Counted from the stretch's first letter, positions 1 through 9,791 are shown. The stretch is 64,000 nucleotides of DNA from JANJTB01 sp032027125 (GCA_032027125.1 JAVSMQ010000001.1:3312001-3376000); one strand, 5' to 3'. The notes: generated by a model not told the origin, from the sequence alone. Program-made: numbers and translations.

Positions 1-1275
1 CATTCTTACGGAGTTCCCGGTGTTGCCACTGAGTATCTGAAATATTTTCAAAAATATCCGCCATTTTCTCCTGATGGTTCGCTTGCTACAAATTTTAAAG
101 GTAATGAATTTCTGCCGACTACAGTCCAATCTGTATTTACACAGCATCTTGAATCTCTTTCCGATGAAGAACGGAATATTATTGCAGTCTGCAGTGCTGA
201 GGGAAGAGAGTTTACTGCAATGGTGGTGGCGCATCTGCTTAATTCTGATATATTGACAACTATTAAAAAATTAAGAGCATTGCAGACAAAAACAGGGATT
301 ATTAGAAGTATAGGTCCAGAAACCCGTTATGGTGTCAAAACGACAGTCTATAAATTCACTCAGGCTTTTTATCATTCATATTTTGAAAATTCACTCGAAT
401 ATGAAGAATATACATCACTTCACGGTCAGATTGCATCTCTGCTCAAACAAAAATTCGAGCAGACTGAAAATGATTTGATACGTGAAGAAATAGCGCCCTA
501 CCTTGCAGCACACAGTGCTGAATCGGGTGATGTTGAAACTGCAAAATCCATGCTGCTGCTTTCGGCACAGCATGCTCAAAAATACGGAAGTAGTGATGCA
601 GTAAGACATGCTTTCAATAAATTCTCACAAATGGATTCTTCAGATGACAAGGATAAGCTTAATAATCTTGAATTCAGACAGATGCTTAGTTCGGATTATC
701 CTGAATCAACTGCAGAAAAAAGCACTCTGACAGATTCAACCGATAATAATACTCAAATATTTGATTCCTCAATTATTGATTTTACACTTTACAGGAAATC
801 AATAATCAACGATATACTGTCAGGAAAATATGAATCGGCTGTTGACAAAGCCGGCAGTTTGCTCGGCAGGACTGATGTTGATTTAAATACGGCGGAAAAA
901 GCCCAGTTACTTACTCTTCAGGCAAAATGCCTGATTGAGATTCATGACTTTACGAAGGCTGAAATCATTGTTAATCAGGCAAATGATTTGATTAAATCTA
1001 AATCCGATGAGCAGGCAGAATGTCTGGTTTATAACCTTACAGCACAGTATTATAATGCTGCCGGCAACATGCCGAAGTCATACTACTTTCTGGATAAATC
1101 GGCGAATTTAGTATCAAAACTACCATTGGAAATGCGATTACTGACTCTGGCAAACATTGCAGTAATAACGCAAAAATCATCACCTGATAAGGCAAAAGAA
1201 TATATGAAAGCTGCCCGTAAATTAAGTAAATCTCTTAATTTTGACAAGCTTTCCGAAGATTTGACAGCTTCATAA
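1..1275 (+). CDS. C-terminal part of a large ATPase/TPR regulatory-type protein (5' end outside window)
   Basis: The reading frame is open from the first base, so the 424 residues seen are only the C-terminal part. Residues about 50-80 (LSDEERNIIAVCSAEGREF...) resemble the segment that follows the NTPase core in AAA/STAND-type ATPases fused to kinases, cyclases or LuxR/SARP regulators. The rest is alpha-helical and looks like degenerate TPR repeats (for example near residues 270-400). The P-loop itself would lie upstream and is not visible. Function is inferred as a signalling or scaffold ATPase; substrate and partner are unknown. Stop is TAA at the end of LSEDLTAS. Confidence 0.6.
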   Translation, partial: HSYGVPGVATEYLKYFQKYPPFSPDGSLATNFKGNEFLPTTVQSVFTQHLESLSDEERNIIAVCSAEGREFTAMVVAHLLNSDILTTIKKLRALQTKTGIIRSIGPETRYGVKTTVYKFTQAFYHSYFENSLEYEEYTSLHGQIASLLKQKFEQTENDLIREEIAPYLAAHSAESGDVETAKSMLLLSAQHAQKYGSSDAVRHAFNKFSQMDSSDDKDKLNNLEFRQMLSSDYPESTAEKSTLTDSTDNNTQIFDSSIIDFTLYRKSIINDILSGKYESAVDKAGSLLGRTDVDLNTAEKAQLLTLQAKCLIEIHDFTKAEIIVNQANDLIKSKSDEQAECLVYNLTAQYYNAAGNMPKSYYFLDKSANLVSKLPLEMRLLTLANIAVITQKSSPDKAKEYMKAARKLSKSLNFDKLSEDLTAS

Positions 1276-1391
1276 AGTATTGAGAAAATGGTTTCTAGAT
1301 TCAGAGTTTTGAAAATTCATTGCAGATATTGGTTTATTAAATTTTACCGACACGATAATGCTTTATTGGAAGGAGAAAGATGTGGAGAGCA

Positions 1392-1441
1392 GTCTTGAAG
1401 ATCAAGGAGTCAGCAAATATGTTTATGAGACAGGCTGGTTT
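1392..1441 (+). repeat. Left copy of 50-bp imperfect direct repeat flanking the AbrB/VapC module
   Basis: About 45 of 50 bases match positions 2266-2315 in the same orientation. Read in frame it gives LEDQGVSKYVYETGWF, so it looks like a gene-tail remnant rather than a random repeat. Weaker similarity extends about 35 bp upstream. The surrounding 1276-1524 gap holds no other feature I can support. Confidence 0.7.
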
Positions 1442-1524
1442 AAAATCCTTTTCAATATAGTATGAATAAAATAAAAAACTTTATCTCTTGTCATTGATAT
1501 TGTTTAATTTTTAATGGGTAAATT

Positions 1525-1731
1525 ATGGAAACTTATCTGATTTCTAATGACTTTAAACTTATTTTGAATAAAGATATTCTCGAAAAAGCAGGGTTTAATC
1601 CAGGTCAGGAAATTAAAATAAATCTAAAAAAGAATTTCTTGGAATTGAGATTAAAAAATGAGAAGAAGTCATTGAAAGGTTTTTTGAAAGGAATTAATAC
1701 TGACGTCCCACGTGAGCATGACAGATTATGA
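1525..1731 (+). CDS. AbrB/SpoVT-like antitoxin (VapB type)
   Basis: This 68-residue protein has the pattern of a swapped-hairpin AbrB DNA-binding domain: short beta strands with LNKDILEKAGFNPGQEIKINL, then a strand ending LELRLK. The basic C-terminal tail would bind the toxin. Antitoxins of this family neutralise the partner PIN RNase and repress their own promoter. Its stop overlaps the start of the PIN gene by four bases (ATGA), which is typical of a co-translated antitoxin-toxin pair. Confidence 0.8.
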   Translation: METYLISNDFKLILNKDILEKAGFNPGQEIKINLKKNFLELRLKNEKKSLKGFLKGINTDVPREHDRL

Positions 1732-2102
1732 TTATTTTAGATTCATCTGCTTGGCTTGAATATTTTGCAGGAACCGGAAATGGTGATATTTATGCTGAAT
1801 ATGCTGAGGATTTTGACAATTTAGTTGTTCCGACAATTTGTATATATGAAGTTTATAAAAGAATTCTGATTCAAAGGGATGAATTGTCAGCTCAAATTGC
1901 TATAGATTTTATGAAAAACGGGAAAGTTATTGATATTAATTCAGAAGTTGCCATGACCGCTGCCCAACATAGTCATAAGCTTAAATTACCTATGGCAGAT
2001 AGTTTGATTTTTGCAACCGGCCTGATTTATAATTCAAAAAAAGTTACCCAGGATGTTGATTTCAAAGGTTTAGAAAATGTAGATTATTATGAAAAGAATT
2101 GA
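1728..2102 (+). CDS. vapC: PIN-domain RNase toxin, VapC family
   Basis: The 124-residue protein is full length for VapC. Expected metal-binding acidic residues are visible: Asp5 in IILDSSAW, Glu41 in IYEVYKR, Asp91 in MADSLIF, and Asp109/Asp111 near the end. PIN toxins cleave RNA, often initiator tRNA or rRNA, when the antitoxin is lost. It is translationally coupled to the AbrB-type gene just upstream. The pair lies between two copies of a 50-bp repeat, which suggests it arrived as a unit. Confidence 0.88.
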   Translation: MIILDSSAWLEYFAGTGNGDIYAEYAEDFDNLVVPTICIYEVYKRILIQRDELSAQIAIDFMKNGKVIDINSEVAMTAAQHSHKLKLPMADSLIFATGLIYNSKKVTQDVDFKGLENVDYYEKN

Positions 2103-2265
2103 TAATTTGATAATTATTTTTCTCATATACTACATTGGATTATAATGAAATCAGACGGAATGCTGCTAAACTTCAAATAATATACCGCATTCGGTGAGAC
2201 TAAAGTTGATACTCTGGCAAATCTAAATTAAGCTGTATATGAAAAGAACAAGATATAATAAGCTG

Positions 2266-2435
2266 TCTTGAAGATCACGGATTCAGCAAATATGTTTATG
2301 AGACAGGACTGTTTAATTCAGTTGATCCGTTGTGGGAGAAGTATATGGGGAGGACGTCGTATCCGTATTCGGTGATTAAAATAAAATATTCAAATTATTG
2401 TCATTATTTCAGTATTGATTTTTTTGGAGTTTGGT
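2266..2435 (+). pseudogene. Gene-tail remnant containing the right copy of the 50-bp repeat
   Basis: In frame this reads LEDHGFSKYVYETGLF, then NSVDPLWEKYMGRTSYPYSV, and ends at a TGA just before the DUF4160 gene. The first 50 bases repeat positions 1392-1441. No start codon or full domain is present, so it is a remnant of an unidentified protein's C-terminus. I could not name the family. The rest of the 2103-2442 gap shows no gene. Confidence 0.5.
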
Positions 2436-2442
2436 GAAAATG

Positions 2443-2704
2443 CCAACAATTTCGATGTTTTATGGAATAATAGTGTATATGTTTTTTTATGATAATAAAG
2501 AACATAAAAAACCACATTTTCATGTTGAATATTAAGAAAATAGTTATATCTATACCAGAGGGTGAGATATTAAAGGGTGATTTTCCCAAAAATAAACTGA
2601 AATTGCTACAAGCTTGGATTGAGATACATCAGGAAGAGCTAATGGCTAATTGGAAATTAGCCGTTGATGGAAATGAAGTATTTAAAATTGAACCACTAAG
2701 ATAG
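2443..2704 (+). pseudogene. DUF4160 protein, broken by a frameshift
   Basis: The start MPTISMFYGIIVYMFFYDN...KPHFHVEY is a classic DUF4160 N-terminus, but it runs into TAA at about 2536. The C-terminal half (KKIVISIPEGEILKGDFPK ... NWKLAVDGNEVFKIEP) continues in the +1 frame. One extra base or two missing bases near 2533-2537 would restore about 87 residues. DUF4160 genes usually pair with DUF2442 genes, as here, and the pair is suspected to be TA-like. A sequencing error cannot be excluded; a programmed shift is less likely because no slippery run is present. Confidence 0.8.
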
Positions 2705-2711
2705 GTGATTT

Positions 2712-2954
2712 ATGGAATACCCGGTATTATCAAAAGCCATACCGATAGCCCCTTTGAAATTAAGACTTTTTTATGATAATGGTGAAGAAAGAATAATTGA
2801 TATGTCTCAATATATGAAAAGCAATTATTTCAAGCAACTTATGAATTGGGACTACTTTAAAGAAGTTAAAGTGAAAGGTGAAGTAGTGTCTTGGCCCAAT
2901 GAACAGGATATAGCTCCTGAGACGCTATACTTAGACAGTGAAGCCGTTCAATAA
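2712..2954 (+). CDS. DUF2442 family protein
   Basis: The 80-residue protein shows the family's features: a strand with LRLFYDNGEERIIDMSQY, a central FKEVKVKGEVVSWPN motif, and DIAPETLYLDS at the end. It starts seven bases after the DUF4160 gene stops, so the two form an operon. The biochemical role of DUF2442 is not established; repeated pairing with DUF4160 and small size suggest an accessory or TA-like module. Confidence 0.85.
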   Translation: MEYPVLSKAIPIAPLKLRLFYDNGEERIIDMSQYMKSNYFKQLMNWDYFKEVKVKGEVVSWPNEQDIAPETLYLDSEAVQ

Positions 2955-3156
2955 AGGTTCTCCTTTTGATTACCCACTATATATGGAATATATCCATTTT
3001 ATGAATCATTCCCCACTAAATGATATATGTGCTGTGACCCTTTATAAACAAGTAAAATTATTGTCAAAGTACATTTTTGTTTTAAAACACAAATTCAATA
3101 ATTTACTACTTTTGTTGAATTATCAATGGGACTCACTTTAGTATATAGCAATTTTC

Positions 3157-3185
3157 AAAAAAAAGGCTGCCCAATCGGACAGCCC
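3157..3185 (-). terminator. Rho-independent terminator of the Ig-domain T9SS gene
   Basis: On the minus strand GGGCTGTCC, a four-base loop and GGGCAGCC form a stable hairpin followed by eight T residues. It lies about 20 bases downstream of the stop codon. The 2955-3156 gap before it shows no supported gene. Confidence 0.85.
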
Positions 3186-3207
3186 TTTAAAATTCATCAG
3201 AACGAAA

Positions 3208-6200
3208 TTATTTTACAACAATGAAGCTCTGAGTCAGGGACACTTTCGCAGTACGGAGACTGTAGAAATATGTACCGTTTGAAAGATTCAGGTTATTAAT
3301 ATCTACATTAATGATATGAAGACCTTCAGTAAGCATCCCACTGTGTAAAGTGGCTAAGGTTCTGCCGGTCATATCGGATAAGATAATCTCTGTATATGCT
3401 GTTTCAGGTGTTTCAATTTTTATACTGAACACTGAACTTACAGGATTAGGAGCAACTCCTCCAAGTGAATAACCAAACTTTATAACATCAGCAACATCGG
3501 TTGTGCCCGTAGTTACAACTACATTCATAGGCAGTGAAGTAACCGTTCCGCAGGTACCGGTGATTTTGCAGGTATAAATTCCCGCATCATCAACAGTAAT
3601 GTTTTCTTTAATAAAAGTTTTGTCTGTAGCGCCAGTAATGATTACATCATCCATGAACCATTGATATGTCAAAACTTCTGACTGGTCGTTACCCTCAGCT
3701 TCTACCTCAAGATATATTTGTTTTCCTGATTCGAACTGTAAATCACCTTCACTTTGAGAAACAATTGTCACTGATTTAAGTATTCTTAAAAGTCCGGCTG
3801 TAGAAGTAGTCTTTGTGCCGCTTTCTTTCAATGTAACTTCGGCTGTATAAGCTCCTGCATCGGTTTCTTCTGTGCCGGTAATAGTAATGGTCTTTGTATT
3901 TGTACCGCTGAATTTTGCATTATCATTTAATAAAACACCATTTTTGTACCACCTGATTTCTGCGGTTTCATTGATATTGGTAAAGTAATCAAATGTAAAC
4001 TGTGCATTATTTTCTAAACAAACTTCTTTGTTAACAGGCTGTTTTGTTATAGATAATTCAATTTCGGTAATTTCAAAGTAAGGAGTCCTGACCGATTCTC
4101 CACATAATCCTTTAACAACTGCATAGTATTTGCCTTCGTCCGGTTTGCGGAATTTGTTGATTGTCAGGTAATTCGATTTCGACCCTGCCATACGCGGCAT
4201 ACCGTCATTTAACGGAACATCAACAGGCAGATTCGGGTCATATTTATACCATTGAATTTTAAATTGGTGTTTTTCCAAATCATCCTGCAAACCATTTCCG
4301 CCATTGCCATGAACAGTAAATTCTAAAGTTGCTTTATCACCCAGTTTGACACCAATATTTACATCAGATGTCGGTTTGAATATTGACAACGGACGGGCAA
4401 CATAAACTACAATAGGACCTGTCTGGACTGATGGGCAGCTTGGATGACCGCTTACAACCGCATGATAAGAACCCGACAATCTGTGCTTCAGATTGTTGAT
4501 GTACATAATTTCAGTATTAACACCTGAGTAATCGGAATTGTTTGCAAGTTTTACACCATCCTTATACCACTGATAAGTAAGATTGGTGCCTGTAGCTTCA
4601 ACAGTAAGATAAATATCCTCATCCTGACACCAGACATTTGACTGAGCGTAAGAATTTATGATTGGAGTATCAAATACTCTAAAGTAACCGGATATATAAT
4701 CAATGTAATAGAATTCAGGACTTTCTATTCTAAGTCTGTTATTTGTAAATGAATATCTTTCTCTGATAATATTCCACAAATATTCACCGTTTCTTGCATC
4801 GTAATCATAAACTAGCGGTTCCCAGTCACCGTCATTTTGAGAAATATAAATATTTACCAAACCAACTCCCCGTGATTCCCAGATAATTGGAACAGGTTCA
4901 GTAGGGTTGCAAATCTCCGAGCCGGAATTTGGCGAAATCAAATTAAATTGGGGAACGGCGAAAGCTGTCTCAACCGAGTTTTCTGATGGGGGATATGAAC
5001 CGTAATTTGAAGATTCGGTATTGTATCCTGCCCAGTTACCGTCAAAATCGAACCATTCATTTACTTTTGTGCCGTCAGGACGAAATTCAGCAATACTTTT
5101 TACACCGCCCGGGTAATTGTTAGGAATGAAAGTTGCCCATGCACCATCTGTAGATTCGAAATTTGCATAAAAAGCCGGTGCCTGATGCGGGAATCCCGGA
5201 GTAGCAAGTGTAGAACCGTTAGATTGAACCAATGCTGTAGATAACGGAACATAATACTCACCGTAAACTACTATATAATTTTTGGGTGCTGACGGACTTT
5301 GAGAATCGTAAAGACCGGAAGCGTAGCTTATAAGTCCTGTTGTAAAATTATTTGCAGCAGTAGAGAATCTAAGGTTACGTGATGTAGTTGTAGTATATAG
5401 CCGTGAAATCATGGAGCCGCGTTCATTACCCAAATCAACAGCCCAATAGTTATTCTTATTTACGGCAAATACAGAATTTGTAGTCGGTATCAGGTTAATC
5501 CATACAGATTTACTTGATTCTTCACTGCCGGTAACAAATGATGAATAATTTCCGACATCAGTAAGATTTTTTGTACTGGTCATAACATAATTGCCGGTAT
5601 TATGATTATATGCCAGATTATTTCCGGCAGTAGTTGCAAATGTGTTAGGCACAGTCTCAACTCCGCCGGTGGTAAATCTATATTCGGTATTGGAATGAAG
5701 ATTGTTAAATGTAACAAGAGCAAATGAAGGCATTCTGCCATTACCATCAGGAAGAAAAGAGCCTTCTCCTTTCAGATAACCCGGGACAATTACTTCGGTC
5801 ATTGTCGGAGCAGGTATGACATATACATTTTTTGTAACAGATTGATTCAAATAAGGTGCAGTTCCAAATACAGAATAAGTAACATTAGGCGAAGTGAAAA
5901 CTATATCACTGAAAGTTGCAATGCCATGATTAAATGATGCAGTAACATTTCCGCTGAATCCGCCGTTACTGATGTTCAAAGTTGCAGTATATCCATGATA
6001 ATTAGGATTAACATTATCCTGAGCATCCCTTGCACTTAGTGTAATGACCGGATGTACGGCACCTGCATGACCTTTTGAGTAAATATCAAGATTCAGTACA
6101 GGTGTGGATGTCATTGTAAACAGCTCGGATGCATCATCAAGATAATATCCTGCTGGATTCTTGTTCTCAGGGGCTTCAGCAATAATCTGAATGTTACCCG

Positions 6201-6957
6201 AATAGTTCAGTGATAAATTATCAATGAAATAAACTGCAGTATTTGCTGGAATATAAACAGTCTGCTGATGAAGCAAATTGGCTGAATTGTCCAAAATTTT
6301 AAAGTCAACTCTGGTTGGAGCAGGGATGGTCTGGTTCAGGTCTATCAAATCAACCAACTCAATTAATGCCCTGAATGGTACATTAGCCATAGGAACGGCA
6401 GGCTTCAGACTTGTAATCTTCAGCTTATATGGTATTCCGCCGTTACCTGCACCAAAACTGTTCCATGATAAATCATCTATGACCACCTGAGCGCCAAGAT
6501 TACGCACCTCAATAACAATATTTCCGGGCAAATCAAGGTCATTAACTTCCAGCATTTGAATGTTTGTGTTGTCCCATGCAATTGAATTAGCTATCAGATT
6601 GCCGTTAATGTAAAGTGCTATCTGACGGTTTCCGGCACCGGTGAATGCTTTACGCATGTATAATTTAAGATTTTTGACTCCTCCTGTTATAACTGAAGAA
6701 GTAATCTTCGGTTGTGGAGTGCCGTTTGTTGCGAACATAAATGATTTACCGTTAACCTGATAACCGTTATCGGCTCTTCCTCGTACATAAGTCCATGTAA
6801 CGCCGTTATCACCTGTAAAACTGTTATTGGTATAACTGCCTGCAGTAGCATTATGGTTATCAAAAGTTTCGGTATAATCCCATGTCTGGGAAAAAGCACT
6901 AATAGTAGTCATGAAAGCTATTGCAATCAGAACTGTTAGTTTGGTAAAGAATTGCAT
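3208..6957 (-). CDS. Large secreted Ig-like-domain protein with T9SS type A sorting domain
   Basis: The 1249-residue protein begins with a signal peptide (MQFFTKLTVLIAIAFMTT...FSQ). A beta-rich N-terminal region (about 25-170) is followed by a long secreted region. From about residue 790 there are three or four Ig-like modules of the type 'tYQWYKDGvkL...GtYtc' (YQWYKDGVKLANN, IRWYKNGVLLNDN, YQWFMDDVIITG). The last 85 residues (APNPVSSVFSIKI ... YFYSLRTAKVSLTQSFIVVK) match a type A C-terminal sorting domain. It should cross the outer membrane by T9SS and remain on the surface or be released. Adhesion is plausible but inferred. It is a lone gene with its own terminator. Confidence 0.85.
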   Translation of the reverse strand: MQFFTKLTVLIAIAFMTTISAFSQTWDYTETFDNHNATAGSYTNNSFTGDNGVTWTYVRGRADNGYQVNGKSFMFATNGTPQPKITSSVITGGVKNLKLYMRKAFTGAGNRQIALYINGNLIANSIAWDNTNIQMLEVNDLDLPGNIVIEVRNLGAQVVIDDLSWNSFGAGNGGIPYKLKITSLKPAVPMANVPFRALIELVDLIDLNQTIPAPTRVDFKILDNSANLLHQQTVYIPANTAVYFIDNLSLNYSGNIQIIAEAPENKNPAGYYLDDASELFTMTSTPVLNLDIYSKGHAGAVHPVITLSARDAQDNVNPNYHGYTATLNISNGGFSGNVTASFNHGIATFSDIVFTSPNVTYSVFGTAPYLNQSVTKNVYVIPAPTMTEVIVPGYLKGEGSFLPDGNGRMPSFALVTFNNLHSNTEYRFTTGGVETVPNTFATTAGNNLAYNHNTGNYVMTSTKNLTDVGNYSSFVTGSEESSKSVWINLIPTTNSVFAVNKNNYWAVDLGNERGSMISRLYTTTTSRNLRFSTAANNFTTGLISYASGLYDSQSPSAPKNYIVVYGEYYVPLSTALVQSNGSTLATPGFPHQAPAFYANFESTDGAWATFIPNNYPGGVKSIAEFRPDGTKVNEWFDFDGNWAGYNTESSNYGSYPPSENSVETAFAVPQFNLISPNSGSEICNPTEPVPIIWESRGVGLVNIYISQNDGDWEPLVYDYDARNGEYLWNIIRERYSFTNNRLRIESPEFYYIDYISGYFRVFDTPIINSYAQSNVWCQDEDIYLTVEATGTNLTYQWYKDGVKLANNSDYSGVNTEIMYINNLKHRLSGSYHAVVSGHPSCPSVQTGPIVVYVARPLSIFKPTSDVNIGVKLGDKATLEFTVHGNGGNGLQDDLEKHQFKIQWYKYDPNLPVDVPLNDGMPRMAGSKSNYLTINKFRKPDEGKYYAVVKGLCGESVRTPYFEITEIELSITKQPVNKEVCLENNAQFTFDYFTNINETAEIRWYKNGVLLNDNAKFSGTNTKTITITGTEETDAGAYTAEVTLKESGTKTTSTAGLLRILKSVTIVSQSEGDLQFESGKQIYLEVEAEGNDQSEVLTYQWFMDDVIITGATDKTFIKENITVDDAGIYTCKITGTCGTVTSLPMNVVVTTGTTDVADVIKFGYSLGGVAPNPVSSVFSIKIETPETAYTEIILSDMTGRTLATLHSGMLTEGLHIINVDINNLNLSNGTYFYSLRTAKVSLTQSFIVVK

Positions 6958-7217
6958 TTTTGAATACCTGAATTAATTTAACAAAAAATATAATATGTTA
7001 TTTGATAAAAAATATATACTCAAAAATATCAAAATTATTTTTGATGATGTGAATATTTATTCAAATTAACACTAAATTAACATTATAAATTCAGAACTTC
7101 TTTTCTGCATAAAGATATGTTTCTGATTTCGATTGAACGTTGTTCTTTGACAATTAAATTCTTCCAATTTTACAGGTAGTTTTACTATGAAATTCCCAAA
7201 AATTATTGATTTCGGTG

Positions 7218-7279
7218 TATATACCGATGAAAGTCTACCAGGTTTACCGAGCAAAACCAGCCACATATTTTTAGCTAAA
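7218..7279. repeat. IS21 left-end repeats
   Basis: Two 23-bp motifs (7218-7240 and 7241-7263) contain ACCGA(T/G)(G/C)AAA..CCAG and are followed by CACATA and TTTAGCTAAA. They mirror the right end at 9709-9791. The inner motif is the better match. The 6958-7215 gap upstream shows no other feature. Confidence 0.7.
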
Positions 7280-7319
7280 AGTCAAAGTACAAAATTAATG
7301 TTTTTTTCTCTTGCAGCAA

Positions 7320-8051
7320 TTATTTATTTATTATTTTTCTCAAAGATTCACCTTTTAATTCAATCCTGTGAGATGAATGAACGACACGGTCAAGTATTGC
7401 ATCGGCTATCGTTTCATCATCAATAATTTCATACCACTTTGCCACGGGAAGCTGAGATGTAATAATGGTAGAACGTTTGCTGTGACGGTCTTCAAGTATT
7501 TCCAGTAAATATAAGCGTGATTGTAGGTCAAGTACCTGAAGTCCGAAGTCGTCTAAAATGATTAAATCCTGTTGTTCAATTTTTTTGATTTCCTTCATGT
7601 AAGAGTTGTCCGCACCCGACATTTTTAATTTGCTGAAAAGTTTTCCTGTATTAAAATACATAACTTTATATCCATTCACGCAGGCTTTATGTCCAAGTGC
7701 AGAAGCCAGAAAACTTTTGCCGACCCCTGTTTTGCCGGTTATTATTATATTCTCCCTGTTGGTAATAAAACTTAAATCAGCAAGTCTGAGTAAATTGTTT
7801 TTATCAAGATTTCTCTGGTTATGGAAATCAATCTCTTCAATGGAAGCATTATACCGGAAACGGGCAGTTTCTATGGAACGGCATATTTTTCTGTTATTTC
7901 TGTCATTGTATTCGGCTTCAACAATATATGCTACAAGGTCGTCGGCTGTCATATCCTGATGACTGCGGGTTTCAACGGCGGCTTGAAAAGCATCCGCCAT
8001 TCCTTTTAATTTCATCAGTTTCAACTTTTCTAAAGTTGCGTTATTATTCAT
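7320..8051 (-). CDS. istB: IS21 transposition helper ATPase IstB
   Basis: The 243-residue AAA+ protein has Walker A GKTGVGKS (106-113) and Walker B LIILDDFG (163-170), plus the family-typical DRVVHSSHRIELKGESLR near the C-terminus. IstB assembles on DNA and helps IstA select and bend the target. I chose the ATG preceded by AGGAG at eight to nine bases rather than the in-frame ATG 138 bases upstream, because family members start MNNNxTLEKLKxMKLxGM. It follows istA with a 43-base gap. Confidence 0.93.
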   Translation of the reverse strand: MNNNATLEKLKLMKLKGMADAFQAAVETRSHQDMTADDLVAYIVEAEYNDRNNRKICRSIETARFRYNASIEEIDFHNQRNLDKNNLLRLADLSFITNRENIIITGKTGVGKSFLASALGHKACVNGYKVMYFNTGKLFSKLKMSGADNSYMKEIKKIEQQDLIILDDFGLQVLDLQSRLYLLEILEDRHSKRSTIITSQLPVAKWYEIIDDETIADAILDRVVHSSHRIELKGESLRKIINK

Positions 8052-8094
8052 TGATTTTACTCCTGATATTTTAAAAAAAAATGTTCTTCTGATT

Positions 8095-9639
8095 CTATTG
8101 ATAATATTGACTTCCACGAATATTGTCATGATTTGGTAATTTGTATTGTTCTGCGGGTTCAATAGGAATTTTATCGAGCCCTCTATCAATAATATTCTTA
8201 ACTGTCATATAGTTAAAACTATTATAATAAGCTGCACGGGTACATGCGGAGTTTAGCCGGTCGTTACCGACTTTTTTGCCAAAGCTGAGAATGCCGATAC
8301 AGGACTTATATCCTTGTTCGGGATGTAACTTGGTTTGCAAAACTTTACAGATATATTCTTCGGTTGGCTGACCTATATCCCGTGCCCATTTAATGAATTT
8401 TTCAGGATTCCATTCTGCAACAAAACGGTGAGAAGATGGCATGTGTTCACTAACAGTCGTATAACCATGCAGTTTTCTATCTCTTGCATGACAGGCAATA
8501 CGCTCCAGATTGCAATAGATTTCCACCATACTTTTAGTGTATATTATTTCTACTTTTTTACTTATATATTTGTATGGAACGCTGTAATAATGCCCGTCAA
8601 TTCCAAACCAGATATGACCTGTCTTATAAACTGTTGCCTGCCGGTAACCTTTTATCTCGTAACGGGCTGAGGGCAGCGGTTTTAGTTCTGTACGCTCGAT
8701 TTCTTCAAATAACTGACGGCGGTTTAATTGACGTCCGGTTAATTTTATACCGTTACATTTTTCAAGTTCATGCCGGATTGTATTATTCAATTCATTCAGA
8801 CTAAAAAATATTCTGTCGTCTATTTCTGCAAATATGCGGTTGTAAATAATTTTTACCGCTCCTTCGACAAGAGGTTTATCCTTTGGTTTGTAACTGCGGG
8901 CAGGAAGTATTGCCGTACCGTAGTGAAGAGCAAAGTCTTCAAATGTAGCATTGAGTTCAGGTTCATACTTGCTGCTTTTTATTACTCCTGACTTTAAATT
9001 ATCACATACAATACCTTGCGGAACTCCGCCATAATAATGAAGTGCATTTTCCGTTGCCATAATAAAATCTTCTTTGGTTTGGGACTTTACTGCTTCTGCA
9101 TAAATCAATTGGCTTGCTCCAAGTATTGAAACGAAAACCTCAACCTCTGTTAATTCGCCTGTATTCCTATCGGTCAGATGAAGTTTTTTACCCGTAAAAT
9201 CTATAAACATCTTGTCGCCTGATTTATGCTCAAAGTGCATAGATACATTCGAACATTTTTGCCATTGACGAAAATAATCACAGAAACGGGAATAATTATA
9301 ACCTGTTGGATTTGCGACTTTATACTGCGACCATAAACGCAATTTTGTCATTCCGACTTTATTTAATTTCTTCTCCATTTCCGGCATATAACTAAGAAGA
9401 TTTGCAGTTCTGGAATTATCTTCTGAAGATTCCGTTTCAAATATTTTATTTAATTCCAAATCGGTCATCTGCTCTATGTCTGAATAGCTCAGTCCGCTCA
9501 ATTTGAAAAGTGAGCCGTATTTACAGGATGAATCTCTGGATATATTCAGTATTTTGGCTATCTTTCTGTAGCTTGTTTCCGTTTGAAGAAGTCGAATTAC
9601 ATGTCTTACTTTTGACATCAATAACCTCACATTTGCCAT
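8095..9639 (-). CDS. istA: IS21 family transposase IstA
   Basis: The 514-residue protein has an N-terminal helix-turn-helix (about 12-40, TSYRKIAKILNISRD), then an integrase core. The DDE residues are visible as Asp147 (MFIDFTG), Asp213 (GIVCDNLKSGV) and Glu259 (KPLVEGAVK). It cuts and joins the IS ends together with IstB. The length is normal for the family and no frameshift is seen. Confidence 0.95.
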   Translation of the reverse strand: MANVRLLMSKVRHVIRLLQTETSYRKIAKILNISRDSSCKYGSLFKLSGLSYSDIEQMTDLELNKIFETESSEDNSRTANLLSYMPEMEKKLNKVGMTKLRLWSQYKVANPTGYNYSRFCDYFRQWQKCSNVSMHFEHKSGDKMFIDFTGKKLHLTDRNTGELTEVEVFVSILGASQLIYAEAVKSQTKEDFIMATENALHYYGGVPQGIVCDNLKSGVIKSSKYEPELNATFEDFALHYGTAILPARSYKPKDKPLVEGAVKIIYNRIFAEIDDRIFFSLNELNNTIRHELEKCNGIKLTGRQLNRRQLFEEIERTELKPLPSARYEIKGYRQATVYKTGHIWFGIDGHYYSVPYKYISKKVEIIYTKSMVEIYCNLERIACHARDRKLHGYTTVSEHMPSSHRFVAEWNPEKFIKWARDIGQPTEEYICKVLQTKLHPEQGYKSCIGILSFGKKVGNDRLNSACTRAAYYNSFNYMTVKNIIDRGLDKIPIEPAEQYKLPNHDNIRGSQYYQ

Positions 9640-9708
9640 TTAAATTTTCTCCATTTATTGTTTAACAACTATAAATGAAGATATGTTCTATTTATTTCTT
9701 AAAATTTA

Positions 9709-9791
9709 TTTAGCTAAATATGTGGCTGGTTTTCGTCGGAATCACTGGCTGGTTTTCGTCGGAATCACTGGTTGGTTTTTGTCGGAATTTC
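9709..9791. repeat. IS21 right-end repeats
   Basis: TTTAGCTAAATATG is followed by three tandem 23-bp motifs TGGCTGGTTTTCGTCGGAATC at 9723, 9746 and 9769; the third is diverged. The first two are identical. They correspond to the inverted motifs at the left end and are probable IstA binding sites. Confidence 0.75.

Noticed and set aside
2938..3141. 67-residue plus-strand open frame after DUF2442
   Set aside because: No ribosome-binding site or family pattern; overlaps the DUF2442 end and looks like chance.
8041..8189. Longer IstB start at 8189
   Set aside because: It would overlap the istA 3' end and adds residues not in the family; the internal ATG has a good AGGAG.
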